Assembly: GCF_014204915.1 (NCBI RefSeq)
Contig: NZ_JACHMH010000001.1
Location: 6,411,501 to 6,475,500 of the forward strand
Source of the DNA: Crossiella cryophila
Lineage (GTDB): Bacteria > Actinomycetota > Actinomycetes > Mycobacteriales > Pseudonocardiaceae
Reading direction: 5' to 3'
Length of the DNA: 64,000 nucleotides
The notes below the pieces were generated by a model that saw only the letters and a program-made list of their open reading frames with translations, had not been told where the DNA came from and did no database searches. Position numbers and translations under genes: made by a program. This document shows, in pieces, positions 25,037-32,729 of this stretch. The stretch's first letter is position 1. Each line of letters starts with the position of its first letter.

Positions 25037-25972
25037 TCACTGGTCGATCAGGGCGTTGAGTTCGTCGGTGATCAGTAGGTCGGGGTCGAACTTCATGCCG
25101 GTGAAGTGGCCGGCCAGTTCGAGGGAGAGCACGCCGTGCAGGCGGGTCCAGAAGGACAGCGCGCGGTGCAGGGTGGCGGCCGGGGCCGGGTGGTCGGTCC
25201 AGTCGCGGTGGGTCACCAGGTGGATGTCGAAGTGGGTGGCCGGGGTGGTCGTCGGCGGGAGGGCCGCGCAGGCGTCCAGTAGGGCGGTCATGACCTGGGT
25301 GGAGATCGCGGTGGTGTCCTCGGGGGCGTGGTAGCCGGGGACTGGGGTGCCGTAGATGAGGAAGTAGCGCTGGGGGTCGGCGCGGGCCCAGTCGCGGATG
25401 GCGTGGGCCAGTTTGGCCAGGTCCGTGACGGTGTTGGGGTCGGCGTTTGGGGTGGTGGGGGCGTTTGTGGTGGCGGGGGCGGGGGTTGTGCTGGTTGCTG
25501 CGGCGGGGACGGCTGCGCCAAGGGTGGTGGTGCCGGTGATTGCGCGGGTCACGGCGGCACTGGTGGCGCCCGCGCCCGCGGCGATGTCTGTGACTGCGGT
25601 GGTGTCTGCGGCGCCAGCGGTGGTGGCGACGCCAGCGGCAGGGGCGGCGACGGAGGCCGAGGTGGCAGAGGTGGTCGCGATGGGGGCGGCGAGCGCGGGA
25701 ACGTCAGTGGTGGCGGGGGGCGTTGCGGCGGCTCGGACGGTGTCGGCGAGGCTTTGGTAGGCGTCTCGGATCAGTGCGGTGATCAGGTCGTCGCGGCTGG
25801 CGAAATAGCGGTACAGGGCTGGGCCGCTCATGCCGACCTGTTTGGCGATCGCGTTGAGGGACAACGCGTTCACCCCCGCGGTGGCGATCTGCCGCCAGGC
25901 ATGCTGCTTGATCTCCTCGCGTACCTGTGCGCGGTAGCGCTCCCGGGAGCCCTGCCCCTCGGACTCGGTCAT
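25037..25972 (-). CDS. TetR-family regulator with long Ala/Thr-rich insertion
   Basis: A 311-aa protein. Residues ~15-75 are a normal TetR HTH (VNALSLNAIAKQVGMSGPALYRYFASRDDLI). Residues ~175-311 are a WHG-type ligand domain (LAHAIRDWARADPQRYFLIYGTPVPGY, FWTRLHGVLSLELAGHF). Between them lie about 95 residues made almost only of Ala, Thr, Pro and Val. The usual length is near 200 aa, so this is an expansion. The reading frame stays intact across it. It is divergent from a small membrane-protein gene whose promoter is flanked by inverted operator-like arms. Confidence 0.8.
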   Translation of the reverse strand: MTESEGQGSRERYRAQVREEIKQHAWRQIATAGVNALSLNAIAKQVGMSGPALYRYFASRDDLITALIRDAYQSLADTVRAAATPPATTDVPALAAPIATTSATSASVAAPAAGVATTAGAADTTAVTDIAAGAGATSAAVTRAITGTTTLGAAVPAAATSTTPAPATTNAPTTPNADPNTVTDLAKLAHAIRDWARADPQRYFLIYGTPVPGYHAPEDTTAISTQVMTALLDACAALPPTTTPATHFDIHLVTHRDWTDHPAPAATLHRALSFWTRLHGVLSLELAGHFTGMKFDPDLLITDELNALIDQ

Positions 25973-26013
25973 CGGCCGCTCCTTCCTGGTCGGGGTGACA
26001 CCGTTGAAGTGTA

Positions 26014-26090
26014 GTTAGACCCTCTCACTTTCGCTATTGACACTCACGGATGGGTGGTTATAGCTTCTAACTAACGCGAGAGGGGCTAAC
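26014..26090. promoter_or_regulatory. operator-like inverted arms flanking a promoter
   Basis: GTTAGACCCTCTC (26014-26026) recurs inverted as GAGAGGGGCTAAC (26078-26090) with one mismatch. TAGTTAGA and TCTAACTAA form an additional symmetric pair. Between them TTGACA (26037-26042) and TATAGC (26059-26064), 16 bp apart, form a clear promoter reading toward the membrane-protein gene. The adjacent TetR is the likely binder. Confidence 0.55.
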
Positions 26091-26128
26091 CAGCCCCGGT
26101 AGGCCAGCCGAGTCACCAGGAGCAGACG

Positions 26129-26491
26129 ATGACCACCACCACCCCGCAGCGCACCCGCACGAACCGCACCTCGCGGTCGGTCCTCATCGCGGCCTGGGCC
26201 TTCCCGGCCATGGTGCTCGGCGGATTCGCGCTGCTCTCCGGCATCCCGCTGATCGTGATGCTGGTCGGCAGCTTGCGCGATGCCCGGTTGCGCACTCTCA
26301 GCTGGGTGAACGCCGCCGCGCTCACCGCATATGGCGTGCCGCTGGCGATGTGGCTGCTCGGGCCGAGTCAGCAGCCGAGCCTGACCAAGTACCTGACGCC
26401 GCTGGCCACGGGGGTTGTGGTGGCGACCGGGGTTGTGGTGGCTGTGGCGCATCACTTGCGGCGGAGGCGGTTGGCGACGGCGGGTGCCTGA
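26129..26491 (+). CDS. small membrane protein, TetR-adjacent
   Basis: A 120-aa protein with a Thr/Arg-rich N-terminus, three hydrophobic segments (about 22-45, 57-75, 90-108) and a basic C-terminal tail. ATG 26129 has GGAG 6 bp upstream. It is the only gene on this side of the divergent TetR promoter, so it may be the regulator's main target. Family not recognised. Confidence 0.6.
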   Translation: MTTTTPQRTRTNRTSRSVLIAAWAFPAMVLGGFALLSGIPLIVMLVGSLRDARLRTLSWVNAAALTAYGVPLAMWLLGPSQQPSLTKYLTPLATGVVVATGVVVAVAHHLRRRRLATAGA

Positions 26492-26971
26492 ACGCCGCTG
26501 GCGGGCAGGCGGGCGCGCTCGGGCGGGCCTTCACGCACAGGCGGGCGTATGTACTCGGGCAGCCGCCCCGCTCGGGCAGGAGGGAACGCTCGGACCAGAG
26601 TCCGCTCCCGGGCAGGAGGGCAGGCTCAGGCCGGACTTCGCACCCAGGCAGGCGGCTGCATCCGTACCCGGGCGAGCGGCCAGGCACAAGGGGGCGGCCG
26701 CACGCCGAAGTGCGGGCTACACCAGGGCAGGCAGCTGCACCGGGGAGGCGGCCAGGCCCGAGTGGGCGACCGTACACGGACGTGCGGCCGCACCGGGGCA
26801 GGCAGCCGCCACCGAGGGGCAGCCGTACTCGGGTGGGCGGCCGGGTTCGGGCAGGTGGGGGTCTGGGGTGGGTGTACCCACTAACGAGGGTGGTCTGGGG
26901 CGGGGTTGCCGCTGATAGTTGTCCGGACCAGTACGGATCCAGCAGCTCAGGCGACGGGAGTTTGATCAACG
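26492..26971. repeat. GC-rich low-complexity region with degenerate repeats
   Basis: This 480-bp gap carries many imperfect copies of a CGGGCAGGCGGC-like unit at irregular intervals of roughly 25-35 bp. Open frames cross it on both strands, but all give Gly/Arg/Pro-rich low-complexity translations with no ribosome site. I see no gene, and no clear promoter for the glycosidase that follows. Confidence 0.45.
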
Positions 26972-27907
26972 ATGGTCAAGTTCGGTCGGATCAACGCGCG
27001 GTCGGCCGCGCTCGCACTCCTTGCCGCGGCCACGCTCGCGGCCGGGGTGACCGCACCCGGGGCGGCGGCCAGTGGTGGCGCTGGGGACAGCGGGGCGCCG
27101 CGGGCCAAGAATGGGCCGATTTCGGTGGCCTATGTCGAGGTCAACAACAACAGCATGCTCAATGTCGGGAAGTACACCCTCGCCAATGGCGGGGCCAACG
27201 TGTTCGACATCGGGGTCATCTTCGCGGCCAACATCAACTACGACACCGCCAAGAAGGCCGCGTACCTGCACTTCAACGAGAACGTGCAGCGGGTCCTGGA
27301 CAACGTGGCCACCCAGGTCCGGCCGTTGCAGGCCAAGGGGATCAAGGTGGTGTTGTCTGTTCTGGGGAATCACCAGGGTGCGGGGTTCGCGAACTTTCCG
27401 AGCAAGGCTGCGGCTGAGGCGTTTGCCAAGCAGCTGTCGGACGCGGTGACCCGGTATGGGTTGGATGGCATCGACTTCGATGACGAGTACGCCAAGTATG
27501 GCGAGAACGGGACCGGGCAGCCCAACGCCAGTTCGTTCGTGCACCTGGTGACCGCGTTGCGCAACACGCTGCCCAACAAGATCATCTCGCTGTACAACAT
27601 CGGGCCGGCCGCCTCCCGGCTCTCCTATGGCGGGGTGCACATCGGCACCAAGTTCAACTACGCGTGGAACCCGTACTACGGGACCTGGGGTGTGCCGAAC
27701 GTCGGGCTGCCCAAGGAACGCCTCTCCCCCGCCGCCGTCGAGATCGGCCGGACCGCGGCGAGCACCACGGCCAGTCTGGCTCGGCGCACCAAGAGCGAGG
27801 GTTACGGGGTTTTCCTGACCTACAACCTGGGTGCGGCTGACTCGGCCGGCTACATCTCCGGCTTCACCAGGGAGTTGTACGGCAGCGAGACCCGGTACAC
27901 CAGGTAG
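26972..27907 (+). CDS. secreted endo-beta-N-acetylglucosaminidase H-like (GH18)
   Basis: A 311-aa exported glycosidase with a signal peptide ending near GAAASGG (residues ~28-34). It has a TIM-barrel of GH18 type with YGLDGIDFDDEYAKYG, the DxxDxDxE catalytic motif in which Glu is the acid and Asp assists the substrate N-acetyl. This exact form is that of Endo H, which cuts the chitobiose core of high-mannose N-glycans. ATG 26972 has GGGAG 11 bp upstream. It is likely extracellular and monocistronic, with a strong terminator after it. Confidence 0.9.
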   Translation: MVKFGRINARSAALALLAAATLAAGVTAPGAAASGGAGDSGAPRAKNGPISVAYVEVNNNSMLNVGKYTLANGGANVFDIGVIFAANINYDTAKKAAYLHFNENVQRVLDNVATQVRPLQAKGIKVVLSVLGNHQGAGFANFPSKAAAEAFAKQLSDAVTRYGLDGIDFDDEYAKYGENGTGQPNASSFVHLVTALRNTLPNKIISLYNIGPAASRLSYGGVHIGTKFNYAWNPYYGTWGVPNVGLPKERLSPAAVEIGRTAASTTASLARRTKSEGYGVFLTYNLGAADSAGYISGFTRELYGSETRYTR

Positions 27908-27913
27908 CGGCAA

Positions 27914-27945
27914 CGCGGTGGGCGGGACTGGTCCCGTCCACCGCG
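27914..27945. terminator. bidirectional terminator between endo-H and SARP genes
   Basis: Fifteen base pairs (27914-27928 with 27931-27945, one G-U) around a 2-nt loop lie between two convergent genes, 6 bp after one stop and 8 bp after the other. Confidence 0.75.
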
Positions 27946-27953
27946 GTACCTGG

Positions 27954-30842
27954 TCAGGACGTGGCGATCGCGGGTGGCTGGGTTTCCCTGGCCCGGCCGG
28001 CGCCCAGGTGCAGGATGGCCAGGTGGTGGCGGGCGCCGGCTTGGCTTTGGGGGTCGTCGGCGGCGGTGAAGTAGGTCAGGGCCTGGATGTGGTGGCGGTG
28101 GGCGGCGACCGGATCGCCTGCCTGGCGGTGGCTGTCGCCGAGCAGGCGCAGGGTGGTGGCCTGGCCTAGTTGGTCGCCGAGCGCTCGATAACCGGCCAGG
28201 GCCTCGGTGAGGGTGGTGATGGCCGGCTGGTGTTCGCCGGCGTCGGCACGGAGCCTGCCCAGTGCGGTGAGGGTGTGTGCCTGGCCGAGCTGGTTGCCGA
28301 GGGCGCGGTAGGCGCGCTGGGCGCGGTCCAGGTCGGCCGCGGCGCCGGGGTGGTCGCCGCGGTGGTGGTGCAGGATTCCTTGGTGCAGCTGGGTGTGCGC
28401 CAGGCCGAGTCTGTTGTTGAGCAGTAGGTAGCCGCGGTGGGCGGCGGCCAGGTGGGTGGCCGCGGTGTCGTGCTCGCCGGTGTGGATGTGCAGCACGCCG
28501 AGTTCGGCGCGGGCGCCTGCCTCGCCGCGGAGGTGGCCGAGGGCGCGGTAGCTCGCCAGGGCCTCGCCGAGGTCGCGTAGCGCGCCCGGGTAGTCGCCGG
28601 TGAGTCTGTGCAACGAGCCGAGGTGGTGCAGGGCGGCGGCGCGGCCTGCGTCGTCGCCGGTGTGCTGGGCCAGTGCGAGGGCGTTCTGGTGCAGGCTGAT
28701 CGACTGGTACCAGCGGCCTCTGCTGCACAGGTACGGGTGCAGGGCGGTGGTGAGCGCGATGACCAGGGCGGCGTGGCCGCGGGCCTGCGGACTGGTCAGG
28801 CAGGCGGTCAGGCTAGCGCTTTCCCGGTCCAGCCAGGCCAGTGCGCCCGCGTCGGTGTCGATCTCCGCGGCCGGGTCGGGGGCGAATCGGCTGGGCAGGG
28901 CGGGCACGGCCAGCGGCGCGTCGGCGAGCACCCTGGTGCTGATCAGGGCGGTGGTGTGCAGGTAGTACTCCAGCAATCGGCCGAGGGCGGCCTCCCCCGG
29001 TGCGGGGTCCTCGGCTTCGGCCAGGCCGCGGGCGTACTCCCGGACCAGGTCGTGCAGCAGGTAGCGGCCGGGCGCGGATTCGGTGAGCAGGTGGTTGTCG
29101 TAGAGCTGCTCGAGTTCGCGCCGGGTGTCCCTGGGGTCCTGACCGGCCAGCGCGGCGGTGGCCGGGATCTCGATCTCGGTGCCGGGGAACAGGGCCAGGG
29201 TGCGGAACAGCCGTTGCTGCCCGGTGCTCAGGCCGCGGTAGGACAGCTCGAACGCCGCGGTCAGGGTGATGTTCTCCGCGTGCAGCTCACCCAGCATGGT
29301 GCAGGAGGAGGACAACAGGTCCAGCAGGTAACGCAGTGTCCATCGTGGACGGTGCCGCAATCGCCCGGCCAGCAGGGTGATCGCCAGCGGCAGCCGTCCG
29401 CAGCGCGCGGTGAGTTCGGCCAGCGTCGCCGGGTCGGACTCCTGTTCGCGGCCGGCCAGGCGCAGGAAGAGGGTGTCGGCGTCCGCGGCGGGCAACGGAT
29501 GCAGTTCCAGGGTGCACGGGCCTTCCAGCGCGGTCAGCCTGCGGCGGCTGGTGATCAGCACCAGGCAGTGTCCGGGGCCGGGCAGCAGCGGGCGGAGCTG
29601 GTCGTGGCCGGTGGCGTCGTCGAAGACCAGCAGGATCCGCCGCTCGCGCAGGCAGGCCCGCCACAGCGCGGCGCGGGCCTGCAGGCACTCCGGGATCTCC
29701 GGGCCGGGCACGCCGACCGCGGGCAGCAGTTCGGCGAGTGCCTCGTGCGGGTCCATCGGCGGCCGGTCGGTGGCGAACGCGCCCAGCCGCAGCCAGATCT
29801 GGCCGTCCGGGAACTGCTCGGCCACCGCGCGGGCGGCGTGCACGGCGAGCGCGGTCTTGCCGACACCGGGCATGCCGTCGATGGCGACGATCACGCTGTC
29901 CGGCCGGTCCGGATCGGCCGCGACGGCCGCGGCGGCATGCAGTTGCCGCAGTTCGGCGCCGCGGCCGGTGAAGGCGGGCAGCGCGGCGGGCAGCTGCGCG
30001 GGGATGGCCGACGGCGGTGCGGCGGGTGGCCGGGTGGCGGTCCCGGTCACCACCCTGGCCGGGGGCGGACACGGTTCCGGGTCGGCGGCCAGGATGCGTT
30101 GGTGCAGCTCGCGTAGTCGTGGTCCCGGGTCGACGCCGAGGCGGTCGGCCAGGGTGATCCGCGCGTCCTGGTAGGCGGCCAGCGCCTCGGCCTGTCGGCC
30201 TGCCCGGCACAGCGCGAGCATCAGCAGCTCGCGCAACCGTTCCCGCAGCGGGTGCGCGCTGACCAGGCCGGTCAGCTCGGCCACCACCGGCTGGTGCTCA
30301 CCTCGGCCCAGCAGCAGTTCGGCCCACAGCTCGCGCGCGGCCAGCCGGCATTCGGCCAGCCGCAGCCGCTGGGTGTGCAGGTACGGGCTGTCCAGGCCGG
30401 TGAACGGATCCCCGCGCCAGCGGCGCAGCGCCGACTCCACCGCGGTGGCCGCGGCACTCAGGTCCCCCGCCCGCCGGTAGGCCCGCGCCGCCTCCAGTTC
30501 CTGCTCGAAGGCCACCAGGTCCACCTGGGCCGGATCGGCGCGCAGCAGGTAGCCGGCGTCGGTGCGCTGCACCAGGCCGTCCCGGTCCGCGGCCGGATCC
30601 TCGCGCAGGGCCCGGCGCAACCGGCTGATGTTGGTCTGCACGGTGTTGCGCACGCCCTGCGGCGGCGCCTCGCCCCACACCGCGTCGATCAGCGTGCTCA
30701 CCGGCACCGGCCGGTTCAGCTCCAGCAGCAGCACCGCGAGCACGGCCTGCTGCCGGGTCCAGCCCAGATCGATCCGGTGTTCGCCGCGCCAAGCGGCCAC
30801 CGGACCCAGAACGCCGAAGTACAGCGCGGTTCGCGACGACAC
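27954..30842 (-). CDS. SARP/AfsR-type regulator: OmpR-like HTH, BTAD, NB-ARC, TPR
   Basis: A 962-aa regulator. Residues ~5-95 form an OmpR-like winged helix (LRRALRED, GYLLRADPAQVDL) and ~96-250 the BTAD domain. An NB-ARC ATPase follows with Walker A GMPGVGKT (323-330), Walker B LLVFDDAT and GLPLAIT-like LPLAITLLAG. Residues ~650-950 are TPR repeats (ALGNQLGQAHTLTALGRLRADAGEH and similar). AfsR-type SARPs activate secondary-metabolite genes. GTG 30842 is preferred (GGGGGTGG just upstream). The gene is divergent from lanA, so it is the likely pathway activator. Confidence 0.85.
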   Translation of the reverse strand: MSSRTALYFGVLGPVAAWRGEHRIDLGWTRQQAVLAVLLLELNRPVPVSTLIDAVWGEAPPQGVRNTVQTNISRLRRALREDPAADRDGLVQRTDAGYLLRADPAQVDLVAFEQELEAARAYRRAGDLSAAATAVESALRRWRGDPFTGLDSPYLHTQRLRLAECRLAARELWAELLLGRGEHQPVVAELTGLVSAHPLRERLRELLMLALCRAGRQAEALAAYQDARITLADRLGVDPGPRLRELHQRILAADPEPCPPPARVVTGTATRPPAAPPSAIPAQLPAALPAFTGRGAELRQLHAAAAVAADPDRPDSVIVAIDGMPGVGKTALAVHAARAVAEQFPDGQIWLRLGAFATDRPPMDPHEALAELLPAVGVPGPEIPECLQARAALWRACLRERRILLVFDDATGHDQLRPLLPGPGHCLVLITSRRRLTALEGPCTLELHPLPAADADTLFLRLAGREQESDPATLAELTARCGRLPLAITLLAGRLRHRPRWTLRYLLDLLSSSCTMLGELHAENITLTAAFELSYRGLSTGQQRLFRTLALFPGTEIEIPATAALAGQDPRDTRRELEQLYDNHLLTESAPGRYLLHDLVREYARGLAEAEDPAPGEAALGRLLEYYLHTTALISTRVLADAPLAVPALPSRFAPDPAAEIDTDAGALAWLDRESASLTACLTSPQARGHAALVIALTTALHPYLCSRGRWYQSISLHQNALALAQHTGDDAGRAAALHHLGSLHRLTGDYPGALRDLGEALASYRALGHLRGEAGARAELGVLHIHTGEHDTAATHLAAAHRGYLLLNNRLGLAHTQLHQGILHHHRGDHPGAAADLDRAQRAYRALGNQLGQAHTLTALGRLRADAGEHQPAITTLTEALAGYRALGDQLGQATTLRLLGDSHRQAGDPVAAHRHHIQALTYFTAADDPQSQAGARHHLAILHLGAGRARETQPPAIATS

Positions 30843-30939
30843 AGCCACCCCCAGTTTGTGCCCGTGATCACCGCCACCGTAGCCGTGCGGCCCAGTTCTG
30901 GCAGCCGGTCGGCCCCGCTGAACTGCTCGTCCAGTGCGC

Positions 30940-30956
30940 TGACAGGGCCGTGACAG
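30940..30956 (+). promoter_or_regulatory. SARP-type direct repeat upstream of lanA
   Basis: TGACAG occurs at 30940-30945 and again at 30951-30956, exactly one 11-bp helical turn apart, in the divergent region between the SARP gene and lanA. SARP activators bind direct repeats with 11-bp periodicity. A possible -10 (TACGTT, 30999-31004) for lanA has no good -35, as expected for an activator-dependent promoter. Confidence 0.45.
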
Positions 30957-31081
30957 CGCTGTGTACGCGACCGTCAGAACCGCGTACGCCACCGGTTCTA
31001 CGTTGAGCCGAGGCGCTGCGAATGGCGCCGATCCCGCCGGTCGATTCCGGCCGGTGAATTCGCCACAAAGGAGACAAACAA

Positions 31082-31258
31082 ATGGACGCGTTCGATCTGG
31101 ACGTCCGGATCACCACCCCGGCCGGGGCCGACGCCGCTGCCGGGCCGCTGTCGATCATCAGCAGGCTGACCTGCTCGCGCACCCCGATCTGCTCCAAGAC
31201 GACCTGCCAGTGCAGCCGCACCTGCACCCCGCTCTGCACCTCGGGCAGCGTCCGCTGA
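31082..31258 (+). CDS. lanA: class I lanthipeptide precursor peptide
   Basis: A 58-aa peptide with AAAGGAG 8 bp before the ATG. The leader contains FDLDV (residues 4-8), the equivalent of the FNLD box that LanB recognises in nisin and gallidermin. It has no Cys and ends AGPL (20-23), like the AGPA cleavage site of microbisporicin-type precursors. The core from residue 24 would be 35 aa with six Cys (31, 37, 42, 44, 48, 52) and 14 Ser/Thr, and ends TSGSVR. Up to six (methyl)lanthionine rings are possible. The pattern is not that of any lantibiotic I know. lanC and lanB follow directly. The core boundary is inferred. Confidence 0.9.
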   Translation: MDAFDLDVRITTPAGADAAAGPLSIISRLTCSRTPICSKTTCQCSRTCTPLCTSGSVR

Positions 31259-31263
31259 GGAAC

Positions 31264-31298
31264 GGGTGCTGCCGTGTGTGGAAGACACGGCAGCACCC
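31264..31298 (+). terminator. perfect stem-loop between lanA and lanC (attenuator)
   Basis: GGGTGCTGCCGTGT (31264-31277) pairs perfectly with 31285-31298 around a 7-nt loop, 5 bp after the lanA stop. A partial terminator here is the usual way to make more precursor than enzyme. Confidence 0.8.
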
Positions 31299-31342
31299 AC
31301 TCGTCAATTTACCGCATTCAATTCCGGAAAATGGGGGTATTC

Positions 31343-32722
31343 GTGCGCCAGTTGTCCGAGCACGCCGCGGTTGACCAGGGCGCCACGACCGGCCTGGTGC
31401 ACAGCTGGCACGGCACTGTCCCGGCAGAATTGGCAGGCCGGGCCACCGCGGCCGCGCTGGAGGTCGCGCGCCGCAGCGTCGATCCGGAGCGGGTCGTCGA
31501 GCTGGTGATGGCCGCCGCCGACCAGGCCGTGCACCCCAACGGCTGGGCCTATCACGGCTTCGCGCACGGACACGCCGGACTCGCGCTGGTGCAGGTGCTC
31601 GCCGCCGAGGCGACCACCGGGGACGCCGACCGCCGCGCCGCACTGGCGGCCGCGTTCACCTACATCCGGGAGGCGGTGGCCGGTACCGCCGGCACCCCGT
31701 TGACCGAGCCCGGCGTGCTCGCGGGCACCAGCGGACTCGCGCTGGGCCTGGCCGCCTGCGTGCGGGCCGAGCCGCGGTTCGGCCCGAGCCTGGACCGGCT
31801 GCACGAGCAGCTGGCCGCCCAGGTCCTGGAGCTGCCGTTGCCGCGGGTGGAGCGCGGGGTGAGCGATTCCGACTACGACATGGTCAGCGGGGCCGCCGGC
31901 ATCCTGTCCTACCTGTGCGGCATCGAGGAGCCGGGACCGGGCGTGCGCGCCGCGGCCGAGCACCTGATCGACTACCTGGTGTGGCTGGGCGCTCCCCCGC
32001 GCGACCTCACGCTGACCCGCCGCTGGCTGATCAGCCCCGACCTGTGCCAAGGCGAGCGCGACCACCCCAACGGCCACCTCAACGTCGGGCTGGCGCACGG
32101 CATCCCCGGTCCGCTGGCCGCGCTGGCCACCGCCTGGCTGGCCGGTTACCGGCGGCCGGGGCAGGACACCGCGTTGCGCCTGATGCTGGGCTGGGTGCAG
32201 ACCCTGCGCCGCACCGACGAGCACGGCCCGGTCTGGCCCAGCGAGGTGCCCATCGACGACACTGGCGCGGAGACCCGGCCCGGTCAGCCCGAGGACCAGA
32301 TCGCCTGGTGCTACGGCACCGCCGGGGTGGCCGTGGCGCTGCTGCCGGTGGCCGAGGCGCTGGGCGATGACTCGCTGCGCGCGCTGGCGATCGAGTCCTT
32401 CGAGGCCGTGCTCGGCCGCTTCGCCGAGCGCCCGGTGCGCTCCCCCACCTTCTGCCACGGCATCGCCGGACTGCTGGTGCTGTGCCTGGAGTTCGCCGCG
32501 CACGGCAGCCAGCTCGCCGCCGCCTGGACGCCCCGGTTGCTGGAGTCGCTGCTGGCCCAGGCCGATCCGGAGCTGCCGGTGCTGTTCCGCGACCAGGAGA
32601 AGCCCGGCGTCTTCGTGGACAGCCCCTCGCTGCTGTCCGGGTCGGCCGGGATCGCGCTGGCCCTGCTGGCCGCGACCGCGCCGCGCCGTCCGTCCTGGTT
32701 CCGCGCCTTCCTCACGAGGTGA
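31343..32722 (+). CDS. lanC: lanthionine synthetase LanC (cyclase)
   Basis: About 459 aa. The alpha/alpha-barrel LanC repeats are visible (HGHAGLALVQVL, VLAGTSGLALGLAAC, SGAAGILSYLCG, GLAHGIPGPLAALA). The zinc ligands sit in WCYGTAGVAVALL (Cys) and FCHGIAGLL (Cys-His), as in NisC. It catalyses Michael addition of Cys thiols to dehydroamino acids in LanA. GTG 31343 is chosen because GGGGG lies 5 bp upstream; ATG 31331 is the alternative. lanB starts 8 bp after it. Confidence 0.9.
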   Translation: MRQLSEHAAVDQGATTGLVHSWHGTVPAELAGRATAAALEVARRSVDPERVVELVMAAADQAVHPNGWAYHGFAHGHAGLALVQVLAAEATTGDADRRAALAAAFTYIREAVAGTAGTPLTEPGVLAGTSGLALGLAACVRAEPRFGPSLDRLHEQLAAQVLELPLPRVERGVSDSDYDMVSGAAGILSYLCGIEEPGPGVRAAAEHLIDYLVWLGAPPRDLTLTRRWLISPDLCQGERDHPNGHLNVGLAHGIPGPLAALATAWLAGYRRPGQDTALRLMLGWVQTLRRTDEHGPVWPSEVPIDDTGAETRPGQPEDQIAWCYGTAGVAVALLPVAEALGDDSLRALAIESFEAVLGRFAERPVRSPTFCHGIAGLLVLCLEFAAHGSQLAAAWTPRLLESLLAQADPELPVLFRDQEKPGVFVDSPSLLSGSAGIALALLAATAPRRPSWFRAFLTR

Positions 32723-32729
32723 GCCCCCG

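Noticed and set aside
26322-26969. 215-aa minus-strand and 355-aa plus-strand frames
   Set aside because: Both translate the low-complexity tract; no start signal.
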